This document shows, piece after piece, positions 1 to 9,983 of a stretch of DNA of 64,000 bases. The stretch covers positions 16,182,229 to 16,246,228 of the forward strand of contig CM055102.1 in the NCBI GenBank assembly GCA_029204225.1, in the 5' to 3' direction. The notes beneath the pieces are model-generated. The model did not search any database. It had not been told where the DNA came from and saw nothing but the letters and a program-made list of their open reading frames with translations. Made by a program: the position numbers and the translations under genes. This stretch comes from Diphasiastrum complanatum (lineage: Eukaryota > Streptophyta > Lycopodiopsida > Lycopodiales > Lycopodiaceae). How positions within the stretch are numbered: the first letter of the stretch is position 1; each line of letters starts with the position of its first letter.

Positions 1-15
1 CTCTCTCTCTCTCTC
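1..15. repeat. (CT)n tract at the 5' edge of the LINE
   Basis: The window opens with a pure CT run that may extend to the left beyond the window. It abuts the first base of the LINE 5' region, and a second, much longer (CT)n tract abuts the LINE 3' end at 12,066. Confidence 0.9.
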
Positions 16-271
16 AAAACGAATGTGACCTATCATCTGCGCGGCACCATCGCTCCTTTCTAGTGGCGCACCATCACTCGTCTCCAGTGTAGTAGCTATC
101 AATCCTCTTTGTCAGCCAAGAAAAAAGAAATAAACCAGAAGGAGCTCTTTTGGATTGTGCCCGTGTATTGAATGCAAACTGTTTGACAGCAGAAGTAGAT
201 GCGGATCAATCATCATTGAAATCGTCAAAAAGGCGTAGAGCTTTGTCACAAGAATATGAAACAGTCAAAGT

Positions 272-1365
272 TTGTTGTGGGGAGCCAGAACCCGCTCCCC
301 TCCTCCATTGGCAGCCACCATGCAGGCAACCAACGTGGCAACGCTGTCTGGTGTCAGCATGGCAGCAGCACTGCCCGGGCTGCCCGCCGGCTCCAAGGCA
401 GAATTGCTGCCTGTGGACAGCGAGCCATTAGCTGCCTCATTGCCTCCTCCTCCTGCGCTGCCTGATGTACCTACCACTTCCATTGATGCCTCCAGCATTG
501 CCTCCATTGCGGCTGAGAACATTTCCCCCAACATCTCCAGTGCTACTTTCACCATTGTTGACAGTTCCGCAGCTGGCTCCATCACTGCTGATACTCTGCT
601 AGCAGTGCCATCGTTGTCAGCAGTCAGTGAGACAGTCAGTGTAACTGAACCTCCTTCGCCTTCTCTGCAATCAAAATCCACCAATCTGTTTTCCACTACA
701 ATTTACTCTCCTTCCAAAGCATTTGAAGACTTCCTGGTATACAAAGTGAAGGTGTTCAAAACAGAGATGAAATTACTGAAAGAAGAGATCAAGCTACTTT
801 GGGAAGAAAATGGACAACTGAAAAGAGATTTTGCAGCCTACAAAGAGGCGGGTCCAGGGACATCAGCTACAGTGATGAAAATCCAAGCCTGGGAACACGA
901 CTTATTCAACATATGGAAACCACGCAAACTTGGGCATCCCTTTCCAAGAATAAAGATGGTAAGCCACAAATGTCCTCTTTTATTTCAAGTACTATTTCTG
1001 AGGAGAAAATGAGAGAGCAAAAGGCCCTTAATGTGAGAGTAAGAGGTATTGTCGACACACAAGATGCTATCCAAGAAGCAACCAGATTTTTGAAGACTGC
1101 AATAGGGCACAACAATCGAGGGATGGATAGAGCGTGGCGAACCAATAAAGACAAGGCCACATTAATCATTCGCAGTAAAACTCTTGAAGAGAGACGGTCA
1201 GTTTTGAGACTAAAGAGTAAGCTAAGGCGTGCCAACATATTCTTGGATGATGACCTCACCTTCTTGCAAGTGACAAAAAGGAAAAAGGCCTTTCAAGAAG
1301 CTAAAACATCCGAAAGACGAGTAATATATATAGATGGCAGGGTGAAATACATTCGTGACTCATGA
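272..1365 (+). pseudogene. LINE ORF1 protein (nucleic-acid-binding), frameshifted
   Basis: ORF1 of a LINE normally binds the element RNA and acts as chaperone in the ribonucleoprotein. The N-terminal half is Ala/Ser/Pro-rich; a short coiled-coil follows (about 740-840, with a heptad-like run around LLKEEIKLLWEENGQL). The C-terminal half carries an RRM/dsRBD-like block typical of ORF1 proteins: NVRVRGI near 1030, then an IIRSKTLEERRSVLRLKSK region and IFLDDDLT near 1240. The N-terminal part reads in one frame and the C-terminal part in another, with a one-base shift near 900, so the copy is not intact. A further upstream segment (150-270) may be part of the same protein in a third frame. ORF2 starts at 1361, overlapping the end of ORF1. 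The family assignment rests on the C-terminal block and on the gene order. Confidence 0.75.
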
Positions 1366-1998
1366 GAAGAAATAGGAACTTGGATCTTTCGAGTGTGGGA
1401 GCAGCCCGAAGACCCTTTCATCTTCATTGTGTTTTGGCGGTATACTCTTATTTACAGAGACGCATGAGACTACAGAGCGTGGTTTACCTTCCTTCTCTGG
1501 TTTCCACTGGGAATCGGTTATCAGACCAGCAGGTGGGCGTGATTCTGGTGGTGTGGCATGCTTATATAGGGATGACTTTCAGAGGGCACTTGAGGTGGTT
1601 CATAGACATGTTCATTCAAGATATTTATGGATCAGAGAAGCCTACAGGTCTAGACAGAGACATCTATATTGTAGTATGTTAGTTCCCACTGAACACATCT
1701 TCTTTCTCAGACAGGGATGGTTCTCCATATATGGATTTGTCTAGCGATATTATCAAATTCTGACAGAGGACGTAATCTATTAGTAGGGGATTATAATGCC
1801 AGGACCGGATCACGTCAGACATCATTCCATGATATGGAGCATGATCCTTTACGTATCAGGGGATTGGATAGTATTAATCTTGGTATCTTCAGACATTCCA
1901 CAAATGAGGACGAACCCATCACATGTTACGGGAGTATTTCTTACAGCTAAGAGAAGCACATGAGCTAGTCATTTTTAATGGCATCTCCAGATGGCCCT
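1361..1998 (+). pseudogene. LINE ORF2, APE-type endonuclease part
   Basis: N-terminal endonuclease of LINE ORF2, which nicks target DNA to prime reverse transcription. Two signature blocks are visible in different frames: SGGVACLYRDDF near 1540 (the conserved SGG block) and LLVGDYNARTG near 1780 (the GDFN-type block that holds catalytic Asp and Asn). Frameshifts and stops break the reading frame several times. The sequence stops at the 8-bp target duplication of the inserted hAT-like element. Beyond that element only a short stretch of homologous reading remains and the RT domain is missing. The first codon overlaps the ORF1 stop, a common dicistronic layout for LINEs. Confidence 0.7.
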
Positions 1999-2006
1999 CA
2001 TCTAGT

Positions 2007-2634
2007 CAAGGTTGCATCCCGATTCGAACAGGTCGATTCGAACTGATTCATTGAGGTTTGAACTGCCAGGCCAGGTTCGAATCGGAAAACGGCTCGAACC
2101 TGTCTTTTCCATTCTTCAAAGAAAAAAGTCATATATTCATTGTACCTACTACAGATAGATACTTAATAGCTAAACAATTTCAATTTTCCTCTAGATTTAC
2201 AGATATCAAGATTCAGGATAATCAAATCTCTTGTGACCTGTCGTATCAAAACAGAATGACCCAAGTTTAAGAGAACTGCAGTAAGTTGTAACTTGTAACC
2301 ATATCCTGGCCCCTAGGTACAAGGATCTACTAAGTGCTTGCTAAGGAGACTTAGGACTGTGAGTGTGGACGCTGGAGTTGGAAGTTGGAACTTGTTACTT
2401 GACACTTGGAACTCAGAGCTTAGAAATTAGGAGCCTGGAGTATAACTGATATTTGAGCTTAGAGGCTAGAGCTGAATCCTGATAATAGTTATTAGCTACT
2501 TCTCTCCCTCTGTCTCGAAACTCAAGCGCGGAAAAGGGTTTTTCTGTCAACAGTCGATTCGAACGGTTCAAACCGTTCAATTCGGTGGTTCGAACGACGG
2601 TTCGCAGTTCGAACCGCAGTTCAATGCAACCTTG
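2007..2634. mobile_element. Non-autonomous hAT-type element (MITE-like)
   Basis: The ends are perfect 11-bp inverted repeats, CAAGGTTGCAT at 2007-2017 and its complement at 2624-2634. They are flanked by a perfect 8-bp direct repeat, CATCTAGT, at 1999-2006 and 2635-2642. An 8-bp target duplication with short TIRs starting CA is the signature of the hAT superfamily. Both subterminal regions are full of TTCGAA-type words, which resemble hAT transposase-binding repeats. It is 628 bp long and has no transposase reading frame, so it would need a transposase in trans. It sits inside LINE ORF2 and is therefore younger than the LINE. Confidence 0.85.
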
Positions 2635-2642
2635 CATCTAGT

Positions 2643-3059
2643 GACTTCACTTGTCACCCTCAACTTGTCACCCTCAAGGCCTAAACTCATGATGGTGGAT
2701 TTTTATGGGTCTATCAATGAGTCATAGGGGAACTAGATGACGTGGCCCAGTTAGGCTACAGAAGTGTCCGATGAGGTGTCACAGTGCACTACTAGTATAG
2801 CTTGGGTGCTAGATCCGTAAGATCTAGGTTTGGTCGGGTTGGTTTGTCCACCATCCGATTCCCTTATATTGCTTTGTTGCGGCTTGCTTGGCTAGTGGAT
2901 CCTTGGTAGGGAAAACCCCTTTACTGCAGATCCATCTTTATGGAGACAGACTATACATGTTGCCCTATCCGACCTATATACCTGGATGGGGGTTTGTCAC
3001 ATGGATTGCGATTTGTTCTAGGATAGTTCAAGGTCACATCAGCTACATATTGAGATGGG
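2643..3059 (+). repeat. LINE remnant with a fragment resembling an LTR end
   Basis: After the hAT-like element a few LINE codons resume, but the RT region expected here is absent. The stretch 2,765-2,900 matches 18,803-19,030 in two blocks (the GAGGTGTCACAGTGCACTAC block, and the CTAGATCCGTA to TTTGTCCACC block). The second site is followed by a copia-type primer-binding site, so this stretch is probably the end of the same LTR family. It looks like an insertion with deletion that replaced the RT domain. Confidence 0.5.
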
Positions 3060-3175
3060 CGCTTTCAGGGCACACCTTGGGAGTCCCGTATATGTCAGTT
3101 TTGTTCACCTGGTGAGGTTGAGGATGAGGATCATTTCATCTTCAGATGTCCTATCTTCTACGAGATTAGAGGATG
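3060..3175 (+). pseudogene. LINE ORF2 C-terminal zinc-finger region, left part
   Basis: Reads as the C-terminal zf-RVT-type region of LINE ORF2: a Cys-X2-Cys pair (ICQFC), then EDEDHFIFRCP with the His and the last Cys. The frame runs up to the left LTR of gypsy element B and resumes at 11,617 after its right LTR. The segment was one exon-like reading frame before element B inserted. Confidence 0.75.
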
Positions 3176-3741
3176 TGTTGCACACAAGCTCACAAACCCT
3201 AAGTAAATACATAGAATTACCCAGCAGATCCGGCACTTTATTAATCTCAAGCAAATGTACATAGATCAACAAGCAAACATGAGAGCTCTGCTGCAAGTCT
3301 CCTCCCAACCATAGCTGCATAGGAATACCATAATGAGGAATGCCTGACAAGGCTCACACTATATCCCCTCAAGCACCCCTAGTAGGTGGACAGTCTCACA
3401 CGTGTCACTCATGCATTGGACCAAGTGTCCCAATGAGCATATGACACATGTCCTGTTGACCCGTCCATTGACCGTCCGACAAGTGTAACTCATGCACTAG
3501 ACCAAGTGTCCCAGTGAGCATATGACACGTGTCACGTTGACCGATCAACCCTTCCTACTTTTTAGGAGGTCAGTCCAACAGACTCCCATGAGACCGAATA
3601 CCCCCTTGGCCATCTCAGATTTAGTCACTATAACATATATTTACATTGCAATTTACAATTGTCTCCACAGGCCGGTGACAGCCATTTACAATTTAATAAT
3701 TACAATTTACCATTTACATTGGGCAAGGGATTCAAAGTACA
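3176..3741 (-). repeat. Left (3') LTR of gypsy B
   Basis: 566 bp, matching 10963-11616 over the whole length apart from an 87-bp block present only in the right LTR (about 11,166-11,252). It contains an internal near-repeat of about 85 bp: the words ACCAAGTGTCCCA and GAGCATATGACAC occur twice, around 3,420-3,450 and 3,500-3,530. Confidence 0.9.
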
Positions 3742-3747
3742 TGTGAC

Positions 3748-3762
3748 ATCCCTTCCCTCCTC
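3748..3762 (-). other. Polypurine tract of gypsy B
   Basis: On the minus strand AGGAGGGAAGGGATG lies six bases before the start of the 3' LTR, the expected place for plus-strand priming. Confidence 0.7.
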
Positions 3763-3769
3763 AGATGAC

Positions 3770-5454
3770 ATCGTCCTCTATGGCAAAGTCTGGATAATGT
3801 GCATGCAACCCATGCACGGTCTCTCAGGTAACATCACTGAGAGGTCGTCCATGCCATGCAACCAAGTACTCACGGAGCAAACAATTCTGCAACCGTCTAT
3901 GCCTCCGGTCCAATACTCTCTTTGGTCCATGCATCACCTCCCCATGCTCCTGAAACAATACAAGGCCATCAGCTAACAAGTTATCACTGTCATGTAAAAC
4001 CTTCTTTAAGCGTGAAACATGAAAAACAGGATAAACCTTACAACCAACAAGCAAATCCATTTCATAAGCAACGTTATTAATCTTTTTAACAATTTTCCAA
4101 GGTCCACAGTATCTAGGTGACAACTTATAACACTTCCCTGTCTTTACGGTTTTCGAGTCCTTTGGAATCCTGAGAAATACCATATCTCCTTCCTCGAACT
4201 CTCTTGGCGTACGATCCAGATCAGCAGATGTCTTTGCCCGATCCATCGCCGCTTTTACATTTTCCTTTGCTAACTCCAACATCTGTTGCATGTGAGTTAG
4301 AAATTCCATAGCACTAGGTGTCTTATGAGGCATACCTATAGTAACTGGACTGGCTGGTCTAAAACCATAATTTAGCTCGAAAGGGCTCATCTTCGTAGAT
4401 GCATTCTTTTTATCATTATAGGCAAACTCCAACAATGGTAGGTAACGTTCCCATTGTGTTTGCCTTTCACTCACATACGCCCTAAGCATGTCTTCCAAGG
4501 TTTGGTTAACTCTCTCAGTCTGCCCATCTGTTTTAGGATGATCAAAACTACTCATTCCCAACTGCACCTCTAACTTCTCAAATACTGCAGTCCAAAAATT
4601 GCCAGTAAAACGAGAATCCCTGTCAAACACAATGGATCTAGGTAATCCATGAAGTCTGAATACATGTACCAGGTGCATCAATCTTATTACTAGTTAGGAT
4701 AAAATGAGCCATTTTCGTGAGTCTATCAACCACAACTAGGATAGCATTATCTTGCTGCTACGTATGCGGTAAACATGTAACAAAGTCCATGGAAATACTC
4801 TCCCATCTCCCTTCTGGTATAGGTAACGAGCGTAATTATCCAGGCACTTTAATCCTTTCAGCCTTATTAACTTGACACTTAAAACAATGTGTCACATAAT
4901 GGTTTACTTCTTTCTTAAGTCTAGACCACCAAAAGTTACGTCGTATCAACTCATAGGTCCTATCCACACCAGGATGACTAGCACTAGGGCTATCATGACA
5001 GAGATGCAAGATCCTCTTTCGCAACACCTCACAAGGTAGAATAAGAGCCTTGCCATTTCTCATCACTATTCCATCTTCTATGGAATAATTAAGATAAGTG
5101 TGAACCAAGGTAGAAGAGCTCTCCTCTTGAGACTCTGCATGGCCATGACTCACCTCCTGTTCCACTTTCTTACAGTGAGGATCTTCCTGCTAATCCTTTC
5201 TTATCTCAGACAGTAAGTCATTTTCAATGACTACAAATGACATTTGATACACTACACGAGATAGTGCATCTACCACACGATTCTCGACACCTTTTTTGTA
5301 CTGAATCTCCATTAGGAATTCTTGCGCTCAGACCATCTGGCTTGTTGGCCTCTAAGGTCTAGCTGCTTACAAAAGTATCTCAAGGTATCATGATCAGTGA
5401 ATACCTCAAATTCCGATCCATATAGGTAATGCCTCCATGCCTTTAATGCATGAA
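3770..5454 (-). pseudogene. Gypsy B pol, 3' half: RNase H end, integrase, chromodomain-like tail
   Basis: Minus-strand reading. After the end of RNase H (5,454 down to about 5,170) come the integrase zinc finger (HLCHDSPSASHPG then HCFKCQVNKAER, an HHCC finger, 5,080-4,850), a core domain with FDRDSRFTG and TDGQTERVNQ (the second Asp and the Glu of the DD35E triad), the GPWKIV integrase tail block, and LREYLVAWHGRPLSDVT, a chromodomain-like end near 3,850. The first catalytic Asp lies in the interrupted stretch at 4,681-4,836, where frames shift. Several stops show that it is not functional. The 5' half of the same gene is found at 9,984-10,962, on the other side of element A. Confidence 0.85.
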
Positions 5455-5459
5455 CTATG
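5455..5459. other. Target-site duplication of element A, left copy
   Basis: CTATG directly before the left LTR; the same five bases follow the right LTR at 9979-9983. Confidence 0.85.
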
Positions 5460-5817
5460 TGTAATAGATCCTAACACCACATTAGGGCAAACACTGACTG
5501 ATCCACCCAACCTTGCCTACTCCCTGATATAGAGTAAGCCCCTCCTAGCCCAGTGTGAGGACTGGTAGCATGCAACTGCCAAGTGTCGGCCACGTGGCAC
5601 TGACGTGGCCGACTGCACGTCAAGACCCAACTGAGAGCCCTATCCTGCTGACAGGGTCCCTAGACTGTGTTAGGCCCGCCATGGCTATGGACCGTGCTGG
5701 GGCACACTACTCACACTGTCTTGCCCTGTTGGTCATGTACACTGAACACGACCTTGACTGTGGTATCTGACCTATCTGTGTTCTCTAGGGTTCGGCACTG
5801 GTCACGAGCTCGTAACA
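5460..5817 (-). repeat. Left (3') LTR of gypsy A
   Basis: 358 bp, TGTAATAG...CGTAACA. It contains an 11-bp perfect inverted repeat around 5,585-5,613 (GTCGGCCACGT, 7-base spacer, complement) with a CCACGTGG G-box in one arm. Confidence 0.92.
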
Positions 5818-5832
5818 CTCCCTCCCCCTTAA
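5818..5832 (-). other. Polypurine tract of gypsy A
   Basis: On the minus strand AAGGGGGAGGGAG lies directly before the 3' LTR start TGTTACGAG. Confidence 0.8.
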
Positions 5833-6345
5833 GAACCGTCTTGGTGCTCTAAGACAAAGTCTGGAAAAATTTTGCAAAGGATGCTGCCTCTTTCCCAAGT
5901 GGCATTCTCAACAGGCTGATCATTCCACTTAACCAGATATTCTCGATATAGAGTATGACGAGTCTGCGTCTCTCTACTATCAAGAATCTCCTCTGGTTCA
6001 TGAGGATCCAATGGGAGAACTAGAACATTGTCCCCTACCAGATTGTCTGATCTGGTTAAGGCTTTTCGTAACTGACTTACATGAAAGATTGGAAAAAACC
6101 TTACTGCTGTGTGGGAGTTCTAGTTCATAGGTGACCTTGCCTAGTCTCCTACTGATGGTAAAGGGACCACAATACCTTGGAGACAACTTAGCACACACTC
6201 CTGATTTGAGGGTTTTAGAGTCGATCGGGACTCTCAAGTAGACTTTCTCACTAGTGGAGAACTGCACATCCCGTCTGTGTGGATCTGCATAATGCCTGGC
6301 TCGATCCTGGGACTGCCTAATGCTACGCTTAGCATGTTCTATCAT
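5829..6345 (-). pseudogene. Gypsy A integrase tail and chromodomain
   Basis: C-terminal end of pol. The block CAKLSPRYCGPFTISRRLG near 6,190 is the integrase tail (GPF/Y module). It is followed, in a shifted frame, by REYLVKWNDQPVENATWE near 5,900-5,960, the core of a chromodomain that steers chromoviruses to heterochromatin. The two parts are in different frames with a break near 6,000-6,080, so this copy is dead. Confidence 0.85.
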
Positions 6346-7407
6346 CTGGTTTAGGTCCTCTAAAAAGTTTCTGGCTGCTTCAACTTTTTCTTGTTTAAAC
6401 CCTACGGCTGTGGGTGAGCGTGGCTGAAAAAACTGTACATCAGCATAAATGGGTTGTATCCCGTAGCTGAATGTTAGGTACTGTTGAGCAAACTCTAATA
6501 TCGAGAGATACTCCTCCCAATTAGTCTACTTCTTGCTGACGTATGCACGAAGCATATCCTCCAGCACTTGATTTACCCTCTCTGTTTGACCGTCCGTCTG
6601 TGGATGGTCGGTGGTACTCATATTAAGTTTAGTATGGAGATGATGGAATAATGCCCTCCAAAAATTTCCAGTAAACTTACTATCCCGGTCGTTGACTATG
6701 CCGGAAGGTAGACCGTACAATTTAAATAGTTCGTCTACAAACAACCTCGCTAACTTTGGAGCTTTAACGGTTGTTTTGGTTGGAATGAAATGAGCCATTT
6801 TGGTCAGACGGTCAACTGTGACCCATATAGCGTCATTACCCTTTTGGGTTTTGGGCAGGCCTACTATAAAATCCATGGAGATACTCTCCCATTTACCAAC
6901 TGGTATTTCTAGGGGATGCAACAACCCTCCTGCCTTTAAACGCTCTGCTTTGTTTACTTGACATTTCTGGCAACTGGTTACATACTGGTGGACGTCCTTT
7001 TTCATACTGGGCCAGAAAAATTGCCTACGAAGAAGCTCATAGGTCTTCTGTATGCCTGGGTGTCCCGCGCTAGGATTGTCATGACATTCATATAGGACCT
7101 GCTGCCTATAATCCTCTGAATTGGGAACACATACTCTATCTCTATAGAGCAAGTACTCATCCTGAATGGAATACTGTTTCCATTTGAATCCTTGAGTCAA
7201 CTGACCCTCAACCACTGGGGTTTGCTTGGGTAATACTAGGCTCAGAATCCTCAACGTCATCTGACGACGTATATTCGGACTCATCATCATCCTCAACGGA
7301 AGCTGCCGTATTCTTGGATGAACTGGCACCAGCCCCGAGAATTGGTTCTGGAGTCTGTAACTGTCTGCTCTGGACTGAGTTCCAGATAGTAGAAAAGAAT
7401 GCATCAT
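6346..7407 (-). pseudogene. Gypsy A integrase
   Basis: Integrase inserts element cDNA in the chromosome. Visible on the minus strand: an HHCC zinc finger (HDNPSAGHPGIQ near 7,080; CQKCQVNKAER near 6,960), then a core with SMDFIVGLP (first Asp, near 6,870), NDRDSKFTGNFW (second Asp, near 6,690) and HPQTDGQTERVNQ (Glu, near 6,580), the complete DD35E set. The main frame is open from 7,407 to 6,526 and stops near YVSKK; sequence continues in other frames to 6,346. The N-terminal 60 residues look like the linker between RNase H and integrase. It is closely related to element B integrase but distinguishable along its length. Confidence 0.9.
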
Positions 7408-7408
7408 G

Positions 7409-8764
7409 CTAGCATTTCCCTCCCAAGGACTTGAGTAACTCGTTACGAATCTGAGTAAAACTCAGCTCATTTATCATAGGCATTCTGCTAAGGGCATCTG
7501 CTACTGTATTGAATTTTCCACATCTATATCTGATAGACATGTCAAACTCTTGCATCAACTCTGCCCAACGAGCTTTCCGACCTCTAAGCTCAGGTTGATT
7601 GCAAAGGTATTTGAGACTCTCATGGTCTGTCAGGACCTCAAAGTTGGCACCATACAAATAATGCCTCCAAGAAGAGCATGGACTATAGAAAAGAGTTCCT
7701 TTTCATAGGCACTGTACCTAGTCTGAGTTGGCTCGAGTTTTTTACTCTCGAACGCAACTGGTCGTCCACCCTGAGTTAGCACAACACCTACTGCAAAGTC
7801 ACTAGCATCTATTTCGACCACAAATGGCTAATTGGGGTCGACGACCTTTAGAACTGGTGCTGTAGCTAAGGCTGTTTTGAGAGCATCAAAGCTCTCCTGT
7901 TGTGCGAACTCCCAAATGAACTCCTTTCCCTTCCCCTTAAGAAGATTTGTCATGGGAACTGCTATCTGAGCATATTCCTTGACAAATCGTCTGTAATATC
8001 CCGCCGAACCAAGAAAGATCTGAAGTTCCAAAATATTCTGAGGTCTCAGCCAACTGAGTATGGCTTTAACCTTATTTGGGTCCATCTTAATCCCATCTCA
8101 AGAGATAATGTGACCCAAATATGCTACTTCTTCAACGAAGAATTCACACTTGGATTGTTTAGCATTAAGCTTATGCTTTCTGAGCAATCGAAACACCTTT
8201 CTGAGGTGTTTTAGATGCTCCTTCCTCGTTTTGATGCTACTACAAACTTACCCAAGTTTGGTCTGAGGACATTGTTCATCAAGGTCATAAAGGTAGCTGG
8301 AGCATTTGTGAGCCCAAATGGCATCACCTTAAACTCATAATGACCATGACGCGTCCTAAATGCTGTTTTCGAGACATCTTCCGATTTTATACGGACTTGA
8401 TGATATATCCCAATCTGAGGTCTATTTTGCTGAGAAACTTAGCCCCGTCGAGTTGGTCAAACAACTCGTCTGCCTGAGGCATAGGATATTTATTCTTAAT
8501 TGTGACTTTATTGAGGGCTTTGTAATCTACGCAAAGACGCATAGACCCCTCTTTCTTTTTCACCAATAGGACTGCTGAGGCCCATGCTGAACTACTGGTC
8601 TGAATTTGGCCTTTCCCAAGATAATCTGTTAACTGCCTAGTTATTTCTTCATCATCTATTCGGCTGACCCGATACGGAGGTTTAGGAACAGGTGCTGTAC
8701 CTGGTACTAGGTTTATTACATGATCTACCTGGTAAACCATGTGGCAAATCTTCAGGAAAAACAT
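7409..8764 (-). pseudogene. Gypsy A reverse transcriptase and RNase H
   Basis: Read on the minus strand. RT starts with [10 protein letters not shown] near 8,670, then [20 protein letters not shown] (8,560-8,500) and [22 protein letters not shown] near 8,430. The following part is frameshifted and carries [14 protein letters not shown] near 8,310. The YVDD box is not legible, because the sequence near 8,230 is disturbed. The RT thumb and RNase H follow at 8,085-7,828 ([14 protein letters not shown]), 7,821-7,650 (IDASDFAVGVVL with catalytic Asp) and 7,657-7,409 (VLTDHESLKYLC, then VADALSR at the end). Multiple frame changes show decay. Confidence 0.88.
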
Positions 8765-9606
8765 CTTTAAATTTAGACACTCAAGTTTCTAATTTACTGA
8801 TTTTCTGCTAAATAGAATTGGAAATAAAAACTTTAGGAATAAACTGAAAGTCACATAAGAATACCTGATGGTCTTCGTCTCCGATTAGCTGACAGAGCTC
8901 TGAACTGCAAACCATAGGACTGTTGGGAACATCATGCTCCCCATGCAACTAGATCTCTCGGCCTTTATGCTGAAAGCTGAGGGTGTTCTCCTAATAGTTT
9001 CTGTGGAGGGAAGGTCCTAAACTGTAGAGCAAATCTCTCCCGAAACAATATCTGTACAATCCAGGTGCATTATCTGAAAGTTTATTTCATCTAAGTACCC
9101 CTGAATACCAAGATTCAAATTACTTACCATAGTTTCCCATATTTTTTTATCTTCACCCTTAGCTAATGAAACTATGTACCTATGCTGACTAGGTACTTCT
9201 GGTAGTTTGAGCTTTTTAACCAGGGTGTAGTTGATGAAATTATGGGTTGCCCATCATCAACCATAACTCTTACTGATTGGTTACCAACTTTCCCATGCAT
9301 ACGTACTAGGTCATGCGGCCCAAAGGTGAAGTGTCTCGCTAGCATTGCAGAGGTCAGCTGGCAACAATGTTCATGATCTTCGTGATACACTTTGATCTCG
9401 GAAGCTGCCGAGTCAGTGGGGAAACATACAGTCTGAACAAGATGAACTTGTTTCTTATCTTCTTATCTTTTTTAGTGAAAGGCCCCTTGGGACACTGTCT
9501 GACTGTGTGTCTCTTGCCCACACACACAAAGCACAAACGTTCTTGTTTGGCTTTCTCAAAATCATCTGGTTTTAAGGGCTGTATGAGTGAAGGGCGTTTC
9601 TGAGGA
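8765..9606 (-). pseudogene. Gypsy A gag zinc knuckle and protease
   Basis: Only the 3' end of gag survives. A perfect CCHC zinc knuckle, CFVCVGKRHTVRQC (9,540-9,500), which binds element RNA, lies about 60 bp from the primer-binding site, so most of gag was lost. The aspartic protease follows: VGNQSVRVMVDDGQ near 9,260, where a DSG/DTG active site is expected but DDG is read. About 400 bp further down to 8,765 is poorly conserved linker. The element cannot make its own particles. Confidence 0.75.
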
Positions 9607-9618
9607 GCTCTGATACCA
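9607..9618 (-). other. Primer-binding site of gypsy A
   Basis: On the minus strand TGGTATCAGAGC starts one base after the 5' LTR. This is complementary to the 3' end of plant initiator-methionine tRNA, the usual primer for plant LTR elements. Confidence 0.85.
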
Positions 9619-9619
9619 G

Positions 9620-9978
9620 TGTAATAGATCCTAACACCACAGTAGGGCAAACACTGACTGATTTACCCAACCTTGCCTACTCCCTGATATAGAGTAAGCC
9701 CCTCCTAGCCCAGTGTGAGGACTGGTAGCATGCAACTGCCAAGTGTCGACCACGTGGCACTGACATGGCCGACTGCACGTTGGGACCCAACTGGGAGCCC
9801 TATCCTGCTGACAGAGTCCCTAGGTTGTGTTAGGCCCGCCATGGCTATGGACCGGTGCTGGGGCACACTACTCACATTGTCTTGCCTTGTTGGTCATGTA
9901 CACTGAACACGACCCTGACTGTGGTATCTGACCTATCTGTGTTCTCTAGGATTCGGCACTGGTCACGAGCTCGTAACA
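9620..9978 (-). repeat. Right (5') LTR of gypsy A
   Basis: 359 bp, matching 5460-5817 with a scatter of single-base changes and one 1-bp indel. It is followed by the second copy of the CTATG target duplication at 9979-9983. Confidence 0.92.
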
Positions 9979-9983
9979 CTATG

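Larger units (their letters stand above)
5460..9978 (-). mobile_element. Ty3/gypsy chromovirus A, nested in B
   Basis: 4.5-kb minus-strand element with LTRs at 5460-5817 and 9620-9978, a primer-binding site at 9607-9618, a polypurine tract at 5818-5832 and a perfect 5-bp target duplication (CTATG). Internal order on the minus strand: zinc knuckle, protease, reverse transcriptase, RNase H, integrase and chromodomain, the order of Ty3/gypsy chromoviruses. The 5' part of gag is missing. LTR identity by eye is about 95 percent, so the insertion is not recent. It splits the RNase H of element B; removing it and one CTATG closes the B reading frame. Confidence 0.93.
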
